Shown here: piece by piece, positions 7,595-16,699 of the stretch
How positions within the stretch are numbered: the first letter of the stretch is position 1
Layout: the number at the start of each line of letters is the position of its first letter
Source: Streptomyces sp. NBC_01723
GTDB taxonomy: Bacteria; Actinomycetota; Actinomycetes; Streptomycetales; Streptomycetaceae
DNA length: 64,000 nt
Assembly (NCBI RefSeq): GCF_036246005.1
Contig: NZ_CP109171.1
Location: 6,870,001 to 6,934,000, forward strand
Reading direction: 5' to 3'
The notes under the pieces: generated by a model
Told to the model about the DNA's origin: nothing
Databases searched by the model: none
The model's input: the letters and a program-made list of their open reading frames with translations, nothing else
Position numbers and translations under genes: made by a program

Positions 7595-9398
7595 AGGCAA
7601 GGGTTACGGCAGCGAGCTGGCGCCCTGGGCGATCGTCCTCGTGGCGGCCGTGAGCCTGGTGGTGTTCGGGGGCGTGTGGCTCGGCGGCACGCTGGGTGCC
7701 GCGCTGACCGGCGCCGGCTGGCATCCTCCGCCCTTTGCCCTGGCGACGTTCCTTACCTTGTTCACCGATGGGCCGTCGGTACTCTGGCCGGAAGCCTCAC
7801 CGGTCGGCGTGGTCGCCGGAATCGTCCTGGTCTTCGGCTCGGCGGTCACCGCCGGCGTGCTGGCCGGGCGGCGAGTGATGCGGTACGTCTCCCGGCCCAA
7901 GGGATTGGCCGGGAACCGGGAACTGGCCGCCCTGGCCCCGGCCGGCATCACGGAGCGCGCCCGTGAGCTGCGCCCCTCGCTCAAGGGCCGCCAGCACCTG
8001 CACCCCGACGAGACGGGCAACCTCCTCGGCGACCTCGATCCGAACGGCCCCGAACTACGTTCCTCCTACGAGGACGTGGAGCTGGACCTGATGGCGCCGC
8101 GCGCCGGCAAGTCCACGGGCATCGCCATCCCACGGGTGCTGCGTGCCCAGGGCGCGGTGCTGCTGACCTCCAACAAGTCCGACGTCTACGCCGTGACCCG
8201 CGCCGCACGCGAAGAGGCCGGCCGGGTATGGACGTTCGACCCGCAGGGCATCGCCCATGCCCCGCGCGAGATGTGGTGGGACATCCTCGCCGACTGTCAC
8301 ACCATTGAGGGCGCCCGTCGCCTGGCCGGGCACTTCGTCGCCTCCGTCAACGACGACCAGTCGAAGAAGGACTTCTGGATCTCCGCGGCTCAGAACACCC
8401 TCACCTCCCTGTTTCTCGCCGCAGCACGCGGTGAGGCATCCGTACTCGACCTGCTGGCGTGGCTCGCGGACCCGGCCGATCGCACGCCGATCGACCTGTT
8501 GCGGGATGTCAACCTGATCGCTATGGCTGAGCAGTTGCAGGGCACGGTCCGGGGCGCGGTGGAGACCCGTGACGGCATCTACGAAACCGCCCGGCAGTGC
8601 GTGGCATGCCTGCTCGACCCGGAGATCGTGGCCTGGGTGACGCCCGATCCCGCACTGCCGCAGTTCAAGCCGCACGAGCACGTACTGACCCGAGACACCC
8701 TCTACCTGCTGTCGAAGGACGGCGGTGGCTCAGCCGCGGGGGTGATCGCGGGACTCGCCGACACGACGTTGCGCGCGGGCGTGAAGGCTGCCGAGCGCAT
8801 GGGCGGCCGACTCGACCCTCCGATGACCGCGGTCCTCGACGAGGCGGCCAACGTCTGCCGGATCTCCGATCTGCCTGACCTGTACAGCCATTTGGGCTCG
8901 CGCGGCATCAACGTCGTTACCCTGCTGCAGAGTTACCGGCAGGGCAGCAGGGTGTGGGGCGAGGCCGGTATGGATGCCCTGTGGAGCGCGGCCACGATCA
9001 AGCTGCTCGGTGCCGGCTTGGACGACGCCGACTTCGTGGAGAAGGTCTCCAAACTCGTCGGCAACCACGACGTACGTACGGCCTCCTGGTCCAAAAGCAA
9101 GGATGGTACCTCCCGTTCGTACTCCTACCGACTGGACCCGGTGCTGCCCGCGGACCGTATACGAGCGCTGCCCAAGGGCACCGCCCTGTTGCTGGCCACC
9201 GGTGTACGGCCCGCCCTGATCCGTCTGCGCCCCTGGTACAAAGAGCCCAACGTTGGTGTCATCTCGGCGGCGGCCAAGGCCGAGACGGCCGCCATCACCG
9301 AGCGGGCCGCCCGCTCCTGGTCTGGTCATTCCGCTCCCGCTGTCGAAGACGACATGAGCAGGTGGGAAAGGAACGCGGTGCCCTTGCGAAGGCCCTGA
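7575..9398 (+). CDS. VirD4/TraG-like type IV coupling protein
   Basis: 607 aa from ATG 7575. Two N-terminal TM segments (about 17-40 and 74-95), then the coupling-protein ATPase: Walker A APRAGKST (about 174-181), TSNKSDVY, a Walker B AVLDEAANV (about 419-427), and LQSYRQGSRVWG near the C-terminus as in TraG/TraD proteins. It brings the DNA-relaxase complex to the channel. It is the last gene of the operon; the next gene converges 16 bp downstream. No relaxase gene was found nearby. Confidence 0.9.
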   Translation: MSATADRGKGYGSELAPWAIVLVAAVSLVVFGGVWLGGTLGAALTGAGWHPPPFALATFLTLFTDGPSVLWPEASPVGVVAGIVLVFGSAVTAGVLAGRRVMRYVSRPKGLAGNRELAALAPAGITERARELRPSLKGRQHLHPDETGNLLGDLDPNGPELRSSYEDVELDLMAPRAGKSTGIAIPRVLRAQGAVLLTSNKSDVYAVTRAAREEAGRVWTFDPQGIAHAPREMWWDILADCHTIEGARRLAGHFVASVNDDQSKKDFWISAAQNTLTSLFLAAARGEASVLDLLAWLADPADRTPIDLLRDVNLIAMAEQLQGTVRGAVETRDGIYETARQCVACLLDPEIVAWVTPDPALPQFKPHEHVLTRDTLYLLSKDGGGSAAGVIAGLADTTLRAGVKAAERMGGRLDPPMTAVLDEAANVCRISDLPDLYSHLGSRGINVVTLLQSYRQGSRVWGEAGMDALWSAATIKLLGAGLDDADFVEKVSKLVGNHDVRTASWSKSKDGTSRSYSYRLDPVLPADRIRALPKGTALLLATGVRPALIRLRPWYKEPNVGVISAAAKAETAAITERAARSWSGHSAPAVEDDMSRWERNAVPLRRP

Positions 9399-9414
9399 CC
9401 CGCCGGGCCAGGCA

Positions 9415-10572
9415 TCAGGGCCTGCGCCCCAGCGTTGCGGCGCGAAGCAGCCACTCGGCCGGTCCGTATCGGGCACGCCGCAACAGCCAGCCGCCAACAG
9501 CGAGTTGTGCCGCGTACAGGGCGAAGCATCCCGCCAGTAGTACCGCGGTGCCGTGGCGGCCGTACCAGGCCAGTCCGTAACCGGTGAAGACGAACGCCAT
9601 CACCAGGGACTGCGTAAGGTAGTGGGTCAGGGCGAGGCGGCCGGCCCCGGCGAGGGCGCCGGCGATCCGGCCGCCGGGGCGGGTGCGCAGCAGGAGCAGC
9701 AGCCCACAGACGTACGAGGCCGTCAGCGCGGGGGCGGTGAGAACGCCGACGGCGGAGCCGACGTCGTACCAGCGGGCGTCCAGCGGCCCATTGCGGCAGA
9801 CGGCCATGAAGGTGCTCCCGGCCAGACCGACGGGCAGGGCGCAGACGGCGATCCGCACCATCCACGCGCGGTATCGGTGGGTCTCGACGAGCAGCCCGCG
9901 TCGGCCGGCGGCGAGTCCGGCCAGCAGCGCCGCCAGCATGTCCGCGCCGTACAGGACGTTCCAGCCCAGGGAGTAGTGCAACCACCCCAGATTGGCCTGG
10001 ACGACTGAGCCGAAGCCACCCCGGTACGCAGCCGCTGTCTCCTGGATCGCTGCCGCGCGGTCCTGCGGATTCACCGGCTCCGTGTAGGCGACCGTCGCCA
10101 TGCCCCAGACCAGCAGGCATAGGGCGACACCGGTGACAAGACAGGCCGCCGCCCGTACGGCGGTCCGAGGTTCGATGTCCCTGACCGCGAACAGGACGAG
10201 CCCCAGCACCGCATAGACCATGAGGACGTCGCCGGGGAAGAGCAGGACGCCGTGGGCGAGCCCCAGGAGGAACAGGCCAGTCAGTCGGCGCAGATATCGG
10301 GGAACGAAAGGAGTGCCTGTGCGCTCGGCCGAAGCTTTTTGGAGCGTGAAGCTGTATCCGAACAGGAAGGAGAAGAGCGGAAAGAACTTTGCGCTGACCA
10401 AGGTGGTGAGCAGCCAGTCGGCCGTCTCGTCCACCCGCGACACACGCAGCTCGCCTCCCGAGCCCATGCGAGGGCCGGCCATGGCCGTGACGTTGACAAG
10501 AAGAATGCCCAGCAGGGCGAAGCCGCGGAGTACGTCGATCTCCCACACCCTCTCGTGCTTCGGCACCGTCAC
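9415..10572 (-). CDS. DUF418-domain multi-pass membrane protein
   Basis: About 386 aa if it starts at the GTG before TVPKHERVWEIDVLRG; the frame is open back to 10668. The DVLRGFALLGILLVN opening, KFFPLFSFLFGYSF, and the C-terminal block (GAGRLALTHYLTQSL, then GPAEWLLR) are hallmarks of DUF418/acyltransferase-3-like membrane proteins with about ten TM helices. The family function is not established. The promoter region ends at an IS630 inserted at 10682, so expression may be altered or driven from the IS. It converges with the coupling-protein gene. Confidence 0.8.
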   Translation of the reverse strand: MTVPKHERVWEIDVLRGFALLGILLVNVTAMAGPRMGSGGELRVSRVDETADWLLTTLVSAKFFPLFSFLFGYSFTLQKASAERTGTPFVPRYLRRLTGLFLLGLAHGVLLFPGDVLMVYAVLGLVLFAVRDIEPRTAVRAAACLVTGVALCLLVWGMATVAYTEPVNPQDRAAAIQETAAAYRGGFGSVVQANLGWLHYSLGWNVLYGADMLAALLAGLAAGRRGLLVETHRYRAWMVRIAVCALPVGLAGSTFMAVCRNGPLDARWYDVGSAVGVLTAPALTASYVCGLLLLLRTRPGGRIAGALAGAGRLALTHYLTQSLVMAFVFTGYGLAWYGRHGTAVLLAGCFALYAAQLAVGGWLLRRARYGPAEWLLRAATLGRRP

Positions 10573-10681
10573 GGGGTCGAGGGATGTCTGTGTACGGCGC
10601 GGGGAGCGCAAGGCGGACCTCCGGGACTGGTGCGATGGCGGGAGAACGACAAGGTCGCACCTGACCACGCCCTACTGGTTA

Positions 10682-11787
10682 TTGATCCGAAACGGTTTGG
10701 GTTCTGGGTCGTTGGTGGTGTGTGAGCGATCTGGTGGGGGACGCGCGGCATCTGTCGCCGTCGGCGCAGGAGGCCCTGCGGTTGCGGGCGGTGGCCGCGT
10801 TGGTGGCGGGGCGGGACCGTGAGGACGTGGCGGCGATGTTCGGGGTGTCGCTGAAGTCGGTCGACGGCTGGTGGGCGAAGTGGCAGGCCGGCGGACGGGA
10901 GGCGCTGGCCATGCGTCCGCGTGGCAAGCCGGTCTGTGTGCATCAGGTGCTCGGGGAGGCCGAGCAGGCCGCGGTGCGGCAGGCGGTCCTGCACCACCGG
11001 CCCTGTGACGTGGGGCTTTCCGGTCAGCTGTGGACACGGCGGATGGTGGGCGAGCTGATCGCGAAGCTGTACCGGGTGCGGCTGACCGAGGTGGGAGTGG
11101 GCAAGTACCTCAAACGGTGGGGGCTGTCCTTCCAGCGGCCGGACAAGCGGGCCGTCGAGCAGGACCCTGAGGCCGTGCGGCGCTGGCGTGAGGAGACCTG
11201 GCCGAAGATCCACGGGAAAGCGAGGAAGGACGGCGGCGAGATCCTCTTGGCCGACCAGGTCGGCATCCGCTCGGACCAGGTCACCAGCCGGACCTGGGGT
11301 GAGAAGGGGAATACCCCTGTGGTGCGGCGGAGCGGGAACAGGTTCTCGGTCAACGCCGTGTCGGCGATCAGCACCAAGGCCCGGATGCACTTCACGGTCT
11401 TCACCGAGCACTTCACCGCCGAAGTGATGTGCTGCTTCCTGGACCGGCTCGCCGGCCACTTCGACCACAAGGTCCATCTCGTGGTCGACGGGCACTCCGC
11501 GCACCGCTCCATGAAGGTCCGCGACTGGCTCGCCGCCCACCCTGACGATGTCGAACTGCACTTCCTGCCCCCGTACTCGCCCGAGCTGAACCCCGACGAG
11601 CTGGTCAATGCGGACCTCAAGCACAGCCTGCCCAAGCAGCACCGGGCCCGCGATCAGGCCGAACTCGCCGCCGAGACCCGCCGCTTCTTCCGCAGACGCC
11701 AACGCCAGCCGCGCATCGTCCGCGGCTACTTCGGAGGCCCGCACGTCCGCTACATCCTGGACGAGAACCCCATGAGTTTCTGATCAA
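10682..11787 (+). mobile_element. Intact IS630-family element
   Basis: 1106 bp flanked by TA on both sides (10680-10681, 11788-11789), the target duplication of IS630/Tc1-type elements. Terminal repeats TTGATCCGAAAC and GTTTCTGATCAA are 12 bp with one mismatch. One transposase fills it. It sits upstream of the DUF418 gene. Confidence 0.87.
10722..11783 (+). CDS. IS630-family transposase
   Basis: 353 aa from GTG 10722. N-terminal helix-turn-helix (DVAAMFGVSLKSVDGWWAKW), a WTRRMVGELI linker and a second helix-turn-helix (GVGKYLKRWGLSFQRP), then the DDE domain: LADQVGIRSDQ, HLVVDGHSAHR and PPYSPELNPDELVNADLK carry the catalytic acids. Full length, so the element is probably active. A truncated relative lies at 15830-16479. 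Confidence 0.92.
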   Translation: MSDLVGDARHLSPSAQEALRLRAVAALVAGRDREDVAAMFGVSLKSVDGWWAKWQAGGREALAMRPRGKPVCVHQVLGEAEQAAVRQAVLHHRPCDVGLSGQLWTRRMVGELIAKLYRVRLTEVGVGKYLKRWGLSFQRPDKRAVEQDPEAVRRWREETWPKIHGKARKDGGEILLADQVGIRSDQVTSRTWGEKGNTPVVRRSGNRFSVNAVSAISTKARMHFTVFTEHFTAEVMCCFLDRLAGHFDHKVHLVVDGHSAHRSMKVRDWLAAHPDDVELHFLPPYSPELNPDELVNADLKHSLPKQHRARDQAELAAETRRFFRRRQRQPRIVRGYFGGPHVRYILDENPMSF

Positions 11788-11849
11788 TATCTCTCCCCGA
11801 GTGAGGCCGTCATGCGAGACCGGTGAACGATGCGATCGGCGCACTGATA

Positions 11850-12098
11850 TCAGTCAGCCGCCCTCGGGCAATGTGTCGGTAACCGGTCTGGCCCCGGCGT
11901 GACCAGCCACCCTCCCTGGACCGGCCAGGTGCAAAATACCTGCCGAACACCGGGTCTGACTTCGAACGGCACAACGGCGTCCACACCCAAACGGTTCAGG
12001 GATTCAGCCAACCACTCCCCCACGTGTGCCGTGGCCTGAACTCCGCGCGTGCTGAATCGCTTTGGGTGCAGCCCCGGCCAGTATTGAAAACGTTTCAT
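11850..12098 (-). CDS. Small protein translationally coupled to the upstream membrane protein gene
   Basis: 82 aa. Its ATG overlaps the stop of the upstream gene (ATGA at 12095-12098), a classic coupling arrangement. Sequence MKRFQYWPGLHPKRFSTRG, then a globular-looking part LAESLNRLGVDAVVPFEVRPG. No family recognised. A truncated relative follows the same kind of ATGA junction at 45935-46012 (MKRLQHWSGLPGG), which supports that this small frame is a real conserved gene. Confidence 0.55.
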   Translation of the reverse strand: MKRFQYWPGLHPKRFSTRGVQATAHVGEWLAESLNRLGVDAVVPFEVRPGVRQVFCTWPVQGGWLVTPGPDRLPTHCPRAAD

Positions 12099-12802
12099 CT
12101 CGCTCTTGCATTGCCTTGCGGCGCCTTTCGGTAAGGCGTGGCGGGGCTTTGCTGGGGAGGCGTGGCGGAACGGAGCGGCCAGTCGTCCGGCACGCCTCCT
12201 GGGGACCCTGGCGGCATCAGGGAAGCCGCACTCACGGCAGTTATAGGAGGAGGAGTCTTGCTCCGAGGCTCAGCGATGGGCTGGGCTGAACTTATAACCC
12301 CTTGAGTCTGGGCCGAGGGCTCCACAGTCCGCGCGGCCAAGGCAATGGCCTGTTCGGCCAGCCTAAGCGCTATCAGTGTCGCATCGCGGCCAGTGGGAGT
12401 ACGCGGTGGCTGGGAGACATTCTGCTGCGACTGCGGTGAAGGGTCCGGAACCGATGCCTGAGCCTGTGCCTTTGCGCGTGCGCGTTCATCCCACTTCCGG
12501 TAGAGGACCGACCCCAGGGCAGCGCCCCCTCCGAGAACGAGCACCGCCAAGCCGACGGGAGCCAAGGGGGGGACGAGGGACATCACCGCTCCGGCGGCCA
12601 CCATCACCACTCCGACGTTCGTGGTTTTTCGCGACGTCGCGGCTCTCCGAGCCAGTGCCCCTGCGGCTCTGAGTCCGGCCGCCGCTCTGCGACTCGAAGA
12701 GCTTCCCTCTGTTTGCCCCACTGCCTGGTGACTATCTGAAATCCTGCTGGTTTCCGACCGTTCTTCCCCGTCGGCATACCAGGTTCTGTTGATATCCGCC
12801 AT
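12095..12802 (-). CDS. Hypothetical two-TM protein of the duplicated locus (copy A)
   Basis: 235 aa with GGGGAG upstream of the ATG. Polar N-terminus, an Ala/Arg-rich stretch (40-57), two TM segments (about 61-79 and 82-101), then a long Pro/Ser/Gln-rich cytoplasmic-looking tail ending PVDDWPLRS-like and NARAR. Divergent from the lectin-type pseudogene at 13642. The last ~45 residues have a clear relative at 45797-45938 (VPDDWPLRS shared). Function unknown; not a transposon gene. Confidence 0.7.
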   Translation of the reverse strand: MADINRTWYADGEERSETSRISDSHQAVGQTEGSSSSRRAAAGLRAAGALARRAATSRKTTNVGVVMVAAGAVMSLVPPLAPVGLAVLVLGGGAALGSVLYRKWDERARAKAQAQASVPDPSPQSQQNVSQPPRTPTGRDATLIALRLAEQAIALAARTVEPSAQTQGVISSAQPIAEPRSKTPPPITAVSAASLMPPGSPGGVPDDWPLRSATPPQQSPATPYRKAPQGNARAR

Positions 12803-13386
12803 GTTGTGCTTCTCCCCTTCAAGGATCTAGACGCGCCGACAGGGCCTCGAAGGGCCTCATGATTGAGCGGCATGCAAGGAATGCCGCCGAGTGGTACAAA
12901 CAAGGCCCCAACTCGCAGCCACACCAACGTGCGGCCGCCGCGGACGCACCTGCCGTGCGAGAGTAGGCCGGTGCCAAGCACGGGTCACGGACGTTCAGCG
13001 CGTTGGTGACGCGTTGGTTCTACCGGCGGGAGATCACTCGGGCTCGGCTGTCGAACGAGATACGACGGCCTGGCGTAGGCCGCGGTCTCCACGGACTCCC
13101 GCTCAATCCCGCAACACAGGCAGTAGACCGCAGACCAGGAGGGCGAGGGAGGCGGTGGGTCTTCACCGCCTGTGCAAAGACCGCATGCCGGCCGCTTTGT
13201 TGTGACGTGCGGTGCCGGACAGTGTTGACGGCTTGACCGCCCCGCTTCTCGCGGAAAACCTGCTCACCGCGCGGATCAACGCGCTGTCTGTTGTCCATCG
13301 CGAACCCTTCAAGTGCACTGCGTTCTCGGAGGGGACAACGCCAGGGTGCGCGTTTGGGTTCAACTGGCTACGCGCTTCGGCAAAAC
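12803..13386 (+). other. Intergenic region, no gene supported
   Basis: About 580 bp between two divergent genes. Short open frames exist on both strands but none has a ribosome binding site, family resemblance or a counterpart in the other copy of the locus. It should contain the promoter of the 12802 gene. Downstream of 13387 similarity to copy B begins. Confidence 0.5.
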
Positions 13387-14088
13387 CTCCGAACCCACCG
13401 AAGGGCGTACTCCCACTTGAGAGAGCCCCCCCTCACCGCCTGTCATGCCGCTGGAGGGGCGGACCAAGGCCAGGGCCCGGCCCCTCGCAGTGCCCAGGAG
13501 GTGAACTGTTTCTCGCCGGTGGCCGTTGCGGTGTGGGCAGGACTGTTGTGGCGCGCAGACTACGACTGTTGTTCGGCTCCTGAGGTTTGACTCAGGCCAG
13601 GCGAGGCTTTGTGCGCCGATACCGTACGGAAGGGAATGGACATGAGCAGGGGTGACGAAGCCGACGGGGCAGTCTTAAGGGGGGACCCTCTCACGTCTGC
13701 GGTCCCGTCGGCTGCCGACCGGCGAGGAGGCTCCGAGCCTGGGATGGAGCCGGCCCCGCATTTCGACGTGGTGATCTTCGGCGACGGATCCGCCGCCATT
13801 GACGGCGAATCGGTGCCTGTGATGCCGGGCGAACCAATTGATGTCGCGATTCTCGACATGCTGCACGGATACGCACGCGTCCGGGACGCCTCCGTGACGG
13901 GGGCCATCCAAGACCCGTCCAGTGGCTACGTGGCGATCGTAGAGGTCACTCCGGACGGATCCAGCAAGCTGCTGGAGCAGCGGGCGCAGGCGGAAGCGAG
14001 CGAAGCAGGGCAGTCCGCCGGATCCAAGGGATCCGTCGTACAGGGTGAACCCCCCGTTCCTCAACTCGTTCGGGCCCGACGTACCTAG

Positions 14089-15001
14089 GGTCCGTCTTCA
14101 AAGATCACTGAGGTGGTGGATCATGGTGGGGTGATACGCCGCCATGAACTCACGGATGCGGAATGGGAGTTACTTGCTCCACTGATACCGCGGGCCGCCA
14201 CGGGACGTCCGCGTGTGTCGGACCGCCAGGTCATCAACGGGATGGTCTACAAGATCCGCACCGGTATCTCCTGGCGTGACCTGCCGGAACGCTACGGGCC
14301 GTGGAAGACGGTCTACACCCGGTTCCGCCGCTACGCCCTGGACGGCGTGTTCGCCCGAGCGCTTCAGCAGGTCCAAGCCGAAGCGGACGCGGCCGGCGAC
14401 ATCGACTGGTTGGTCCAGATCGACTCCACCATCGTCCGTGCCCACCAGCACGCTGCTGCCACCGGCCGAAAAGGGGAACCACCGGCAGGACGAACCGGAC
14501 GATCACGCCCTCGGCCGATCCCGAGGCGGACTGACCACCAAAATTCACCTCGCTTGCGACGGCCGCGGCCGGCCCCTCGCCATCCTGCTGACACCCGGCC
14601 AACGGCACGACAGCATCTGCGCACGCCCGCTCCTCGAACGCATCCACGTCCCGCGAACCGGCGTCGGACGACCACGCTGCAGGCCCGACCAGGTCATCGC
14701 GGACAAGGCCTACAGCTCCCGCGGCTTCCGCGCCTACCTGCGCAAACGCGGCATCGCACACACCATCCCGGAGAAGACCGACCAGCGACGGCACCGTCAC
14801 AACCGCGGACGTCACGGCGGCCGACCACCGGCATTCGACCGGCATCTCTACCGTCGCCGCAACGTCGTTGAGCGCTGCTTCAACCGTCTCAAGGGCTTCC
14901 GCGGCATCGCCACTCGATACGAGAAGACCGCCACTTCCTACGAAGCAGCGGTCAATCTCGCCTCATTCCTACTCTGGGCAAGATCCGTTTGAAGACGGAC
15001 C
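14089..15001 (+). mobile_element. IS5-family (IS427-type) element
   Basis: 913 bp. Inverted ends GGTCCGTCTTCAAA and TTTGAAGACGGACC; flanks CTAG at 14085-14088 and 15002-15005 are the target duplication. Inserted in the lectin-type pseudogene. Confidence 0.87.
14131..14992 (+). CDS. IS5/IS427-type transposase in two frames
   Basis: First frame (RRHELTDAEWELLAPLIPR, GISWRDLPERYGPWKTVYTRF, WLVQIDSTIVRAHQH) carries the N-terminal domain and first catalytic Asp. The second frame begins at about 14475 (GRSRGGLTTKIHLACD, QVIADKAYSSRGFR, RNVVERCFNRLKGFR) and carries the other acids. The change of frame falls at an A4G4 run and needs +1 or -2. IS427-type elements normally use -1 frameshifting, so this is either unusual slippage or an indel that inactivates the gene. 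Confidence 0.8.
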
Positions 15002-15224
15002 CTAGTACCGATACCGTGCCCCCTGGAACCGATCGTGCGGAGTCGTCCGTGGGCTCACAGAGCGCGAACCCGCAAACCGTGCCACCTGGTCATCGACAGG
15101 TGTCGGGGGTGGATGCCGCCCGCGGGAAAGCGCGGCCTCAGTCGGACGATGAGTACGAACAGCCTGGGCTGCTCCAACGCCCCCTGGTGGTTGGGGGGGT
15201 AGCGGTTGGCGTGGCAGTACTCGT

Positions 15225-15407
15225 CACCCGCACGCCCTGGCCGCCTACCTCACCCAGGTCGCCACCAGCGACGGGCAGCGCACCACCGCCAGCGCCCAGT
15301 ACGAGGACGCCCACCCGGCGATCCTCGCGTGGACGCAAAGCAAGGCGGCGGTCCGTGGCACGAACGAGCTGTCGCTCAGCGACCTCCAGGCCATGATGGC
15401 GAGCTGA
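15225..15407 (+). pseudogene. C-terminal fragment of an unknown protein
   Basis: Starts at the break point of the lectin-type pseudogene and reads HPHALAAYLTQVATSDG, then SAQYEDAHPAILAWTQSKAA and LSLSDLQAMMAS before TGA 15405-15407. The composition is that of a folded, soluble domain. The 5' part is absent, so a deletion or recombination joined two unrelated genes here. Family not recognised. Confidence 0.6.
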
Positions 15408-15428
15408 CGGCCGATCGTTGACCGCGCT

Positions 15429-15459
15429 GGCGCCCACGGAACAGATGTCCGTGGGCGCC
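15429..15459 (+). terminator. Hairpin terminator-like structure
   Basis: A perfect 12-bp stem (GGCGCCCACGGA / TCCGTGGGCGCC) with a 7-nt loop, 22 bp after the stop of the 15225-15407 fragment. No U-tract follows, as is common in Streptomyces terminators. Confidence 0.6.
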
Positions 15460-15625
15460 GACGCGTTCGGATCCTTGAGGGCCCCGGAGCCCTCCGGCCC
15501 GTCTCCCGGGACGACGGGTGAAGTCGCTGGAGCGTCTGTCGGGACGTGGGCTGCGCGAGCACCCCTGCGGGCGACGCAGCAGCGAGGGTGCAGGGGAGCG
15601 AACCCACCGAACCACGGAGGCCCCC

Positions 15626-15812
15626 ATGGCCCACCCGACCTTGCCGACCCCGGCACAGAAGGCCGCGAAGGCGGCACGCGGGCAGCAGTCCGGCGGTGAT
15701 CACAGGCACGCTCGATCCGCATCTGGCCCGCTACCCCGACGACGAAAGGGCACAGCTCGCCACCGCCCAGCTCACCGGCGTCCGCGTCACCCTCGCCCAG
15801 CTCTCCACATAG
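15626..15812 (+). pseudogene. Small gene with a frameshift
   Basis: ATG 15626 has a strong GGAGG five bases upstream and reads MAHPTLPTPAQKAAKAARGQQ. After about 15690 the sensible reading continues in another frame (TGTLDPHLARYPDDERAQLA, TGVRVTLAQLST, stop at 15812). One indel would restore a protein of about 60 residues. Family unknown. It ends next to the truncated IS630 at 15830. Confidence 0.5.
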
Positions 15813-15829
15813 CCACCGACCACCGCCGA

Positions 15830-16479
15830 TCACCCGGCGGACGACCGGAGTCCGTCCCTGATCACCCCAGGTGCGGCCGGTGACCTGGTCCGAGCGGACC
15901 CCGACGTGGTCGGCGAAGAGGACCTCACCGCTCTCCGCCCTCGCTCTGGCCTCCGGATCGCCGGCCAGGCCTCGTCATGCCAGACGCGGACCGCTTCCGG
16001 ATCCTGCTCGACGGCCCGCTTGTCCGGACGCTGGAACGTCAGTCCCCAGCGCTTGAGGTACTTGCCAACACCGGGCTCGGTGAAGCGGATCCGGTACAGC
16101 TTGAAGATCAGCTCGCCTATCAGCACGCGTCCACAGCTGACCGGAAAGCCCCAGGCCGGAGGGGGTGTGACTGAGAACGGCCTGCCGGACGGCGGCCTGC
16201 TCGGCCTCGGACAGAACCTGATGCTCGCCCACCCGGCGTCCGCGCGGACGGGACGGCAGCGCGTCGCGGCCGCCAGTCCGCCACCTCGTCCACCAGTTGT
16301 CCACGGCCCTGACCGACATTTTGAACAGGGCCGCGACTACAGCACGGTCCCGTCCCTCCACCAGCGCGGACACCGCCAGCAACCGCACAGCCTCCTGCGC
16401 GTCCGCCGACCGGGTCCGCGCATCCCCCACCAGGTCACTCACACACCGTCAAGAGCATGAAACCAAAGCGTTTCGAATC
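15830..16479 (-). pseudogene. 3'-truncated IS630 element and transposase remnant
   Basis: The right end GTTTCGAATCAA followed by TA (16480-16481) matches the ends of the IS630 at 10682. The transposase starts at GTG 16442 (MSDLVGDARTRSADAQEAVR), is frameshifted near 16130, and continues to RTWGDQGRTPVVRR, where similarity stops at about 15835. The DDE domain beyond the first acid is missing, so it is inactive. Confidence 0.85.
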
Positions 16480-16699
16480 AATAGGGACTGTGAACCATTT
16501 CCTAGCCGCTGCCGTAGTCACAACTGGTAAGGACAGTTGAGCATGGCGACCCTCACTGCTTTTGCAACCGAGTCCGCTCCGAGCGTCTCAGGGCAGGGGC
16601 GACTTTCATGTCGACGTCTTACGATTTGCGACAAGAACAGACAAATAGCATGGGAAGGGATCTACTTCCCATGCCGGGGATACAGGACAGGTAACGGCA

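Larger units (their letters stand above)
13387..15224 (+). repeat. Duplicated locus, copy A (lectin-gene side)
   Basis: Apart from the IS at 14089-15001, this stretch is similar to the reverse complement of about 40900-42225: the upstream region (CCCAGGAGGTGAACTGTTTC-like block near 13495), the start region and the first ~225 codons all align with scattered substitutions. Similarity ends abruptly at about 15224, just after the TM segment. Confidence 0.85.
13642..15224 (+). pseudogene. Truncated, IS-interrupted relative of the lectin membrane protein
   Basis: ATG 13642 after GGAAGGGAATGG, starting MSRGDEADGAVLRGDP. It matches the intact protein at 40488-41963 through VPVMPGEPIDVAILDMLHGY. The frame is lost near 14050 by a 2-bp deletion, an IS5-type element sits at 14089-15001, and the matching reading resumes (TDTVPPGTD, DDEYEQPGLLQRPLVVGG) up to the TM. 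The Pro-rich linker and the beta-trefoil are gone: at 15225 an unrelated gene fragment begins. A dead remnant. Confidence 0.88.

Noticed and set aside
5507..7600. Very long minus-strand frame opposite the VirB4-like genes
   Set aside because: Explained by codon bias of the real plus-strand genes that carry Walker motifs.
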